The notes beneath the pieces are model-generated. The model saw only the letters and a program-made list of their open reading frames with translations, was not told the DNA's origin and searched no databases. Shown here one piece after another: positions 62,298 through 64,000 of a DNA stretch of 64,000 nt. The position numbers and the translations under genes were made by a program. Position 1 is the first letter of the stretch. Every line of letters begins with the position of its first letter. Source of the DNA: Ridgeia piscesae (Eukaryota; Annelida; Polychaeta; Sabellida; Siboglinidae); assembly GCA_025642075.2 (NCBI GenBank), contig JAODUO010000636.1, positions 106,001-170,000 on the forward strand, in the 5' to 3' direction.

Positions 62298-63471
62298 CAT
62301 ATGAATAGTTGAAAGGGAGGTTGCACTTTAGTTTCTACCCGAAAGTCGAATATGTTATACAGGATGAATTATGTATCTTCATCCTAACATCCAGATTAAT
62401 GAAATGTGTCTCTCATCACCATACGATTTAGCCATCGACATACTGAATTTATTTGTCACATGTTTTCTTAGAAATATATAGCAAATCAGTTTGCTTTATT
62501 TACATGGAAATACATGCATTAGCAAAACAATTGAATTAAGGAGGATTTACGTGCGTATGCGTGCGTGCATGCTTGCGTGCATGCGTGTATGTGTGCATGT
62601 GCACCTGTGCATGAGGGAATTTAACTTTGGATGACAATTTTTCTAAATAAATCTATGTTATTTTAATAGTTATAGTGTTCACTTTAACAGTTGTAAAAAT
62701 GAAATGCGACTGTGATTGTACCTTTCAATAACGCTGACAGTATTGCCAAATCCAGTTCTTCATGCTTATTCATGTCAAACACAGTGATCTGAAATATTTT
62801 GAATGAATAAAAAATATCACATATAAAGACAACAAACATCAAATGTAAATTCAATAACTGAATCAAAGACTGGACAGAACTGCCTAAACACTTAGTGTCT
62901 TCAACATTGCATTATCAGTAGGTGGTCAGATGTTTTCCCACACCCCTGTATTCCACCCACTGTAGTCAATATGCTTTTAAATTGAGGTTTTCTGTTCGCT
63001 GATTTTTTAAAATTAATAAAATGTTCTTATCAGCATAACTCTCGCCAAACAACATTTAATAAGCCTGATATACTGTTTACAATTTACAAAAATTGTTTTG
63101 CTGCTAGAGATTTTATGGATGCTAGTTGATTTAACTGCAGTGATCTTTGATGTCCATCATAGTCACAACATTCACATGACTAAGAAAGCCAAGAAAAACT
63201 ATTTAGACAAATCATGTGCTAATAAATGTCACCTAGAAAGATTCCTACAAAAGGAGCGGCCAGAGAAAGATGAAAGCAATTTTAAACTGTCATAAAAACA
63301 ACTAAACTTATAAATACCAGTTGTTCTTTTGCACTGCATTCGATGACGATGTTCGTGTATTTCTCAACCTCTTTCTTCTCATCACTGCGTTCCTTCCAAG
63401 TCTTCCCGTACGCCTTCAACAACATGTCCTCCAGCACCAACTTCTCGTGGTCACTCAATGTGCGCTCCCCT
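27421..63471 (-). CDS. TRPM: TRPM-family cation channel, 3' portion of gene (17 exons seen; N-terminus beyond window)
   Basis: Exons 5' to 3' on the minus strand: 63318-63471, 62722-62788, 61883-61999, 60938-61068, 58285-58529, 57667-57810, 56376-56517, 55733-55810, 46931-47080, 46030-46158, 44897-45151, a tentative 43067-43099, 34808-about 34865, 31350-31528, 30518-30650, 28768-28996 and 27421-28185. Phases match at every joined pair with defined ends. Landmarks in TRPM order are [83 protein letters not shown] (S2), FNRMDLLIL (S3), [11 protein letters not shown] (S4 end), [12 protein letters not shown] (S6), the TRP helix NSIQIWKF and a C-terminal coiled coil. The clade is most like TRPM2/4/5/8. 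There is no kinase and no Nudix domain. TRPM channels are tetrameric plasma-membrane cation channels. S5 and the pore filter were not found between 34.9 and 44.9 kb, so the assembly may be incomplete there or the gene may be defective. Confidence 0.92.
28768..28996 (-). CDS. TRPM: TRPM C-terminal exon
   Basis: Encodes [40 protein letters not shown] and a Ser/Thr-rich linker ending KLKHQNELE. Acceptor AATAACAG|AATG completes the split codon. Donor TTGAG|GTGAGT, phase 0. Confidence 0.8.
28997..30517 (-). other. TRPM intron without arrays
   Basis: AT-rich, no tandem array and no second exon recognised. A CAGTGGACCCCCTC motif near 29,740 is reminiscent of a pogo-type terminal repeat, but I find no partner. 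Confidence 0.4.
30518..30650 (-). CDS. TRPM: TRPM exon after TRP helix
   Basis: Encodes [20 protein letters not shown] then [20 protein letters not shown] and NILSG, a charged helix like the post-TRP segment of TRPMs. Acceptor TGTCCCCAG|TGTCC borders a 28/29-bp array. The donor is probably CTGG|GTGCGC (phase 2); ATTCT|GTCTGG is a weaker choice in the same phase. Confidence 0.82.
30651..31038 (-). repeat. 28/29-bp minisatellite at a TRPM acceptor
   Basis: About 13 units (plus strand GGGACACATGACA(C/T)(A/G)TCAACAGATGAGTG). The first unit runs into the acceptor TGTCCCCAG of exon 30518-30650. In the array the same position reads TGTCCCCAC, so the unit copies the pyrimidine tract and nearly the AG. 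Later units (from about 30,870) carry ATACACAAGGCAAATC variants alternating with the standard unit. Confidence 0.93.
31350..31528 (-). CDS. TRPM: TRPM exon with TRP helix
   Basis: Encodes (S)[40 protein letters not shown] and [19 protein letters not shown]. It matches the TRP helix and the EYxxRPxxPPPxI segment. Acceptor TTCTACAG|CAAC, donor CGATG|GTGAGT, phase 2 to 1. Confidence 0.96.
31616..31640. repeat. Short GGACC pentamer repeat
   Basis: Four to five CCGGA units in the intron between the TRP-helix exon and the 43-bp array. No further meaning is visible. Confidence 0.7.
31744..34806 (-). repeat. 43-bp minisatellite at the S6 donor
   Basis: About 70 units (plus strand GTTACTGGCAGGAGTGACTG then AGTACACAGTGCAAGAGGTG and CCT). 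It abuts the S6 donor: the exon edge reads TTCAG|GTAACAGG on the minus strand and each unit repeats CCAGTAACAGG, one G short of a donor. Left-end units (GGGAGGAGCAACTG, CAACAGGTGCAT) differ from the bulk. Right-end units mix GTAGACAGTGAATG variants. Confidence 0.96.
34808..34865 (-). CDS. TRPM: TRPM S6 exon (3' part certain)
   Basis: Encodes [18 protein letters not shown], the S6 helix of TRPM. Donor TTCAG|GTAACA, phase 2, joins exactly to SNIFEDVQ in the next exon. The 5' limit is unresolved: the nearest AG (CCCCCCAG, about 34,922) would add residues that do not look like TRPM. The 43-bp array starts at this donor. Confidence 0.85.
34985..35152 (-). mobile_element. tRNA-headed SINE copy (minus strand)
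   Basis: On the minus strand GAGAACCCAGGTTAGAATCC resembles a tRNA B box with its flank, followed by TGTGCTGCCGTGTCAAACC, TTTCTTCACTCTACATTGCT and GAGTACCTG. The same order recurs at 55,858 and, without the head, at 60,225. Confidence 0.65.
35170..35250. repeat. (TG)n microsatellite
   Basis: About 75 bp of TG with two TATG interruptions. CA-rich fragments continue at 35,420-35,460. Confidence 0.95.
35630..36007. repeat. 69-bp minisatellite, left part
   Basis: About five units of the array whose main body lies at 39,058-42,957 (ACTAGTTATTCATCCATCTA ... CTTTAACTGCAGTAG). The two parts are separated by a LINE insertion. The first unit and the preceding 100 bp are decayed, with A, T and C homopolymer runs that look like sequencing error. 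Confidence 0.93.
36008..39057 (-). mobile_element. CR1/L2-like non-LTR retrotransposon inserted in the 69-bp array
   Basis: Minus-strand pieces come in correct order. The endonuclease part has [37 protein letters not shown] and GGSDHNQI. The reverse transcriptase part has [47 protein letters not shown] and DDTKVF. The C-terminal block has [25 protein letters not shown] and NEWNRLS. Many frameshifts break it, several at homopolymer runs. The 3' end (left) carries two copies of GAGATTTAACAA, like the short terminal repeats of CR1/L2 elements. GTAGA occurs at both edges as a possible target duplication. It is 5'-truncated at the endonuclease start. Confidence 0.88.
39058..42957. repeat. 69-bp minisatellite, right part
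   Basis: About 57 units of 66-69 bp with CACGCTCTAATGAAC, CACACTCTAATAAAC and CACCTCTAATAAC variants. The flank of the candidate donor at 43,031-43,075 aligns with the unit (GCAGCAGAAAACAACCAACA, then TACACTTACTGCATAG), so the array probably arose from that junction. Confidence 0.95.
39427..39463. other. 37-bp poly-C run inside the array
   Basis: A pure run of 37 C replaces most of one 69-bp unit, joining TAGCAG to AGTAGACTAG. Such a run is unlike anything nearby and is best read as a sequencing or assembly artefact. Confidence 0.9.
43067..43099 (-). CDS. TRPM: Tentative tiny TRPM exon (outer pore loop?)
   Basis: A 33-nt segment lies between acceptor TTTTTCAG and a consensus donor TGCA|GTAAGT. 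In one frame it reads [10 protein letters not shown], whose two cysteines could be the outer-pore-loop pair typical of TRPM2/4/5/8. Another open frame is [11 protein letters not shown]. The downstream flank of its donor aligns with the unit of the 69-bp array, as happens at proven junctions in this gene. The phase cannot be checked because the preceding pore exon was not found. Confidence 0.3.
43150..44896 (-). repeat. 30-bp minisatellite made of the S4-exon donor
   Basis: On the minus strand each unit is ATG|GTAAGTGTGAGACAGT plus CTGTACAACCC. The first copy is the true donor of exon 44897-45151. The units between about 43,165 and 44,130 are nearly perfect. Between 44,130 and 44,720 they are shortened and scrambled. 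They are regular again to 44,896. Variants are GTATCA for GTCTCA and single-base losses. Confidence 0.96.
44897..45151 (-). CDS. TRPM: TRPM exon k (S3-S4)
   Basis: Eighty-five codons: [40 protein letters not shown] (S3), then [20 protein letters not shown] (S4) and [13 protein letters not shown]. It matches FWNxLDxxxxxL and LGPKIxxxxRM of TRPMs. Acceptor TTGACAG|GTG sits in a 15-bp array and donor CATG|GTAAGT in a 30-bp array, so both exon edges are repeated in the adjacent introns. Confidence 0.95.
45151..45330 (-). repeat. 15-bp minisatellite made of the S2-S3 linker exon acceptor
   Basis: About eleven copies of GTGTTTGATTGACAG (minus strand, 15-16 bp). The exon begins GTGTTCTTTAC directly after GATTGACAG, so each unit copies the acceptor and first five exon bases. 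Variants carry an extra T or ACATG. Confidence 0.93.
45331..46029 (-). other. Remainder of TRPM intron
   Basis: AT-rich. A short GTGTGT/TGTGTTCATG patch at 45,660-45,720 is simple sequence. No exon or element was recognised. Confidence 0.5.
46030..46158 (-). CDS. TRPM: TRPM exon j (S2)
   Basis: Forty-three codons: [20 protein letters not shown] then [20 protein letters not shown] and VRQ. Close to the TRPM S1-S2 pattern ending CEExRQ. Acceptor TTCCAG|CTG, donor ACAG|GTAAAT, phase 0. Confidence 0.95.
46159..46930 (-). other. TRPM intron without arrays
   Basis: AT-rich unique-looking sequence. No tandem repeat abuts either junction, in contrast to the introns on both sides of this pair of exons. 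Confidence 0.5.
46931..47080 (-). CDS. TRPM: TRPM exon i (S1 region)
   Basis: Fifty codons: [19 protein letters not shown] (hydrophobic, S1-side) then [19 protein letters not shown], matching the FFxAPVxxFxxN motif between S1 and S2. The acceptor is TTCACAG|GTCATCC. This acceptor with the first 21 exon bases forms the 31-bp unit of an 8.3-kb intronic array. Donor CGTG|GTAACA. Confidence 0.93.
47081..55385 (-). repeat. 8.3-kb 31-bp minisatellite made of the S1-exon acceptor
   Basis: About 265 units. On the minus strand a unit is GTCATCCTGGGCGTGTTGTG, T and ATGTTCACAG: the first 21 bases of the S1 exon plus the acceptor. Common variants are GGGCGT, GGGTGT, GGCCGT and GGG-GT (one base short), plus CTCAGGTTATCC forms. 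The unit has no stop in any minus-strand frame, so open frames up to about 2,500 codons appear. They are by-products of the repeat, not genes. Confidence 0.98.
55386..55732 (-). other. 5' end of the array-bearing TRPM intron
   Basis: About 350 bp of unique-looking AT-rich sequence between the donor of exon 55733-55810 and the array. Nothing recognised. Confidence 0.5.
55733..55810 (-). CDS. TRPM: TRPM exon h
   Basis: A 78-nt exon encoding [26 protein letters not shown]. It corresponds to the FVxHxxxQxFLTxxWWG block before S1. Acceptor TTGCAG|GAG, donor CATG|GTGAGG, phase 0 on both sides. It is too short to appear as its own open frame. Confidence 0.85.
55858..56065 (+). mobile_element. tRNA-headed SINE copy (plus strand)
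   Basis: Begins near GAGGGCACGGGCTTGAGG. GGGTTTGAATCCTG is a good B-box match. TTTCTACATCCTTCATTACT, CAGCTGTATGAATGAGTACC and TGGTTATAAACAGTGGTGG follow. It aligns with the copies at 34,985-35,152 (-) and 60,225-60,430 (+). Confidence 0.65.
56376..56517 (-). CDS. TRPM: TRPM exon g (MHR4)
   Basis: Encodes [40 protein letters not shown] and AAAAQCK. It matches the MHR4 segment of TRPM2/4/5/8-type channels (ECYxxxEExAxxLLTR...W...CLxLAxEA). Acceptor CTTGTAG|TAAG, donor CAAG|GTGTGA, ends phase 0. Confidence 0.95.
56535..56760 (+). mobile_element. Possible dispersed-repeat fragment
   Basis: The plus-strand translation ([20 protein letters not shown], then [16 protein letters not shown]) has the look of a recurrent repeat-derived peptide, but I cannot place it in a named family. 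It lies in a TRPM intron, next to the acceptor of exon 56376-56517. Confidence 0.3.
57012..57475 (+). mobile_element. LINE 3' fragment (antisense to TRPM)
   Basis: The plus strand encodes [52 protein letters not shown] and KGRRGRPRM, the typical C-terminal tail of certain non-LTR retrotransposon reverse transcriptases. After a stop, [17 protein letters not shown] continues it. A duplicated 70-bp segment (GAGAATGG(A/T)GAACAACAGCA) follows at 57,320-57,460. It lies within a TRPM intron. Confidence 0.7.
57667..57810 (-). CDS. TRPM: TRPM exon f
   Basis: Encodes (R)[18 protein letters not shown] and [13 protein letters not shown], matching xEMAxxxWxxGxExxxxALxACKILxxL. Acceptor TTGACAG|GTT, donor GCTG|GTAGGT, phase 2 on both sides. 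Confidence 0.92.
58285..58529 (-). CDS. TRPM: TRPM exon e
   Basis: Begins [20 protein letters not shown] and ends [15 protein letters not shown](R). The FLWAVLMNR block precedes MHR4 in TRPMs. The middle ([20 protein letters not shown]) is divergent, as expected for this linker. Acceptor CTCTCAG|GTG, donor ACAG|GTGGGT, phase 2. Confidence 0.92.
58713..59110 (+). repeat. Tandem duplication of about 103 bp with degenerate AT tail
   Basis: TTTGAAATAACGGACATTGC and the following ~100 bp are repeated at 58,816 (TTTGAAATGACGG...). TTAATTTATATAATTTACAT motifs then recur about four more times to 59,095. Intron of TRPM. Confidence 0.8.
59205..59298. repeat. 94-bp AT palindrome
   Basis: ATTAATAAATAGATAAACTA TATAACTTATTATA runs into a TA tract and then its exact reverse complement. 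It is likely a (TA)n tract with inverted flanks, or a small palindromic element. Confidence 0.85.
59318..60224 (-). other. TRPM intron sequence
   Basis: Contains a SINE-tail-like patch (GCGCTATAGAAAAACATTAT at about 59,352) and no exon. The open frame at 59,713-60,018 has no recognisable domain. Confidence 0.4.
60225..60430 (+). mobile_element. SINE copy lacking the tRNA head
   Basis: TTTCTTCACTGTACCTTGTT, GAATGAGTACCTGGTTATAG and AGTGGTGAATATTTG align with the body of the SINE at 55,858. AAAGTGCTTTGAGCAGCTC is a typical tail-region motif of such SINEs. The tRNA-like 5' part is missing. Confidence 0.55.
60938..61068 (-). CDS. TRPM: TRPM exon d
   Basis: Encodes [33 protein letters not shown] and [11 protein letters not shown], matching the LxxxMTxALxxNKPEFVxLFLENG block (ankyrin-like MHR segment). 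Acceptor GTGCAG|GTA, donor CATG|GTGAGA, ends in phase 0. Confidence 0.93.
61303..61425. repeat. (TA)n microsatellite
   Basis: Two TA tracts (about 70 and 35 bp) separated by TGAGTCATATAAA, in the intron between exons c and d. Confidence 0.95.
61883..61999 (-). CDS. TRPM: TRPM exon c
   Basis: Encodes [20 protein letters not shown] then [17 protein letters not shown]. The [10 protein letters not shown] block is diagnostic of TRPM. Acceptor GTGACAG|GCC, donor CCAG|GTAAGT, phase 1 on both sides. Confidence 0.95.
62068..62297. repeat. (AC)n / (AAAC)-rich microsatellite
   Basis: About 230 bp of AC with ACAA and ACAG variants, starting about 68 bp before the exon c acceptor. It does not contain splice-site sequence and is ordinary simple repeat. 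Confidence 0.95.
62722..62788 (-). CDS. TRPM: TRPM exon b
   Basis: A 67-nt exon encoding [22 protein letters not shown] in 22 codons plus one base. It matches the LLTVFxxxxxxxxDVAILxALLK block of TRPMs. Acceptor TTTCAG|ATC, donor AAAG|GTACAA. Confidence 0.9.
62789..63317 (-). other. TRPM intron without arrays
   Basis: AT-rich. The open frame at 63,098-63,295 on the plus strand shows no domain. Nothing else recognised. Confidence 0.5.
63318..63471 (-). CDS. TRPM: TRPM exon a (pre-MHR4 region)
   Basis: Encodes [19 protein letters not shown] ... [14 protein letters not shown], which aligns with the segment before ITVF in TRPM proteins. Donor CTG|GTATTT, phase 0. The acceptor is TGTAG at 63472 (or two bases further in). 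The first ~50 bases and the acceptor are repeated six more times upstream at 63,480-63,990. Confidence 0.85.
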
Positions 63472-63990
63472 CTACACGGCAACAACAATACAACAACAAT
63501 GATACAACAACATGTCCTCCAGCACCAACTTCTCATGGTCACTCAAAGTGTGCTCCCCTCTACACGGCAACAACAATACAACAACAATTATACAACAACA
63601 TGTCCTCCAGCACCAACTTCTCGTGGTCACTCAATGTGCGCTCCCCTCTACACGGCAACAACAATGACACAGCAATATGTCCTCCAGCACCAACTTCTCA
63701 TGGTCACTCAATGTGTGCTCCCCTCTACACGGCAACAACAATACAACAACAATGACACAACAACATGTCCTCCAGCACCAACTTCTCATGGTCACTCAAT
63801 GTGTGGTCCCCTCTACACGGCAACAACAATACAACAACAATGACACAACAACATGTCCTCCAGCACCAACTTCTCATGGTCACTGAAAGTGCGCTCCCCT
63901 CTACATGGCAACAACATAACAACAACAATGATACAACAACATGTCCTCCAGCACCAACTTGTGATGATGACTAATTTTTGCTTCCCACTA
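63419..63990 (-). repeat. 87/88-bp minisatellite made of an exon's 5' end and its acceptor
   Basis: Seven copies beginning ACATGTCCTCCAGCACCAAC on the plus strand, at about 63,422, 63,509, 63,598, 63,676, 63,763, 63,850 and 63,938. The first is the 5' part of exon 63318-63471. The other six lie upstream in the intron, each with about 50 exon bases, the TGTAG acceptor and about 35 bp of AC/AACAACAAT-rich intron. The last copy runs toward the window edge and is diverged. Confidence 0.95.
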
Positions 63991-64000
63991 CATGGCAACA

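Noticed and set aside
62042..62326. Cys-Val and Thr-His repeat frames as genes
   Set aside because: They are readings of an AC microsatellite.

Overview
This is a eukaryotic (metazoan) nuclear window. It shows intron-split genes with GT-AG junctions, non-LTR retrotransposon remnants, tRNA-headed SINE-like copies, MITE-like elements and a very heavy load of micro- and minisatellites. The gene content (a KIAA0232 homologue and a TRPM channel without kinase or Nudix tail) and the repeat families suggest an invertebrate bilaterian. A mollusc or other lophotrochozoan is my best guess, but the sequence alone does not prove it. Indels, homopolymer runs and decayed repeat units suggest a long-read assembly with residual errors.

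Layout. About 1-8,245 holds no gene: two broken LINE 3' ends, a TIR element, microsatellites, a 32-bp hairpin and a diverged local duplication. From 8,246 to 20,247 (+) lies an eight-exon gene. Its first four exons match KIAA0232 of vertebrates, and its last exons add tandem CCCH zinc fingers. The probable 3' UTR and intergenic space run from 20,248 to 27,420. From 27,421 to 63,471 (-) lies a TRPM cation channel gene, arranged tail-to-tail with the first. Seventeen exons can be read, with matching phases wherever both junctions are defined, from the pre-MHR4 region to the C-terminal coiled coil. The N-terminal exons lie beyond the right edge. The exon(s) for S5 and the pore helix/filter were not found.

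The striking feature is where the minisatellites sit. In nine introns a tandem array abuts a splice junction, and in most of these the repeat unit contains a copy of that junction. The acceptor of the TRPM S1 exon, with its first 21 exon bases, is repeated in 31-bp units over 8.3 kb. The donor after S4 is repeated in 30-bp units. Further arrays sit at the acceptors of the S2-S3 linker exon, the post-TRP-helix exon and the rightmost exon, and at the donor of the S6 exon. A 69-bp array resembles the donor flank of a tiny candidate pore-loop exon. The KIAA0232-like gene has a 37-bp array made of the acceptor of its zinc-finger exon and a 17/18-bp array just before another acceptor. The TRPM stop codon itself lies inside a 26-bp array. 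This splice-junction-anchored minisatellite growth is the main candidate for something undescribed. It could be neutral intron growth, or it could create hundreds of decoy splice sites.

The two genes have no evident functional link; they are convergent neighbours.
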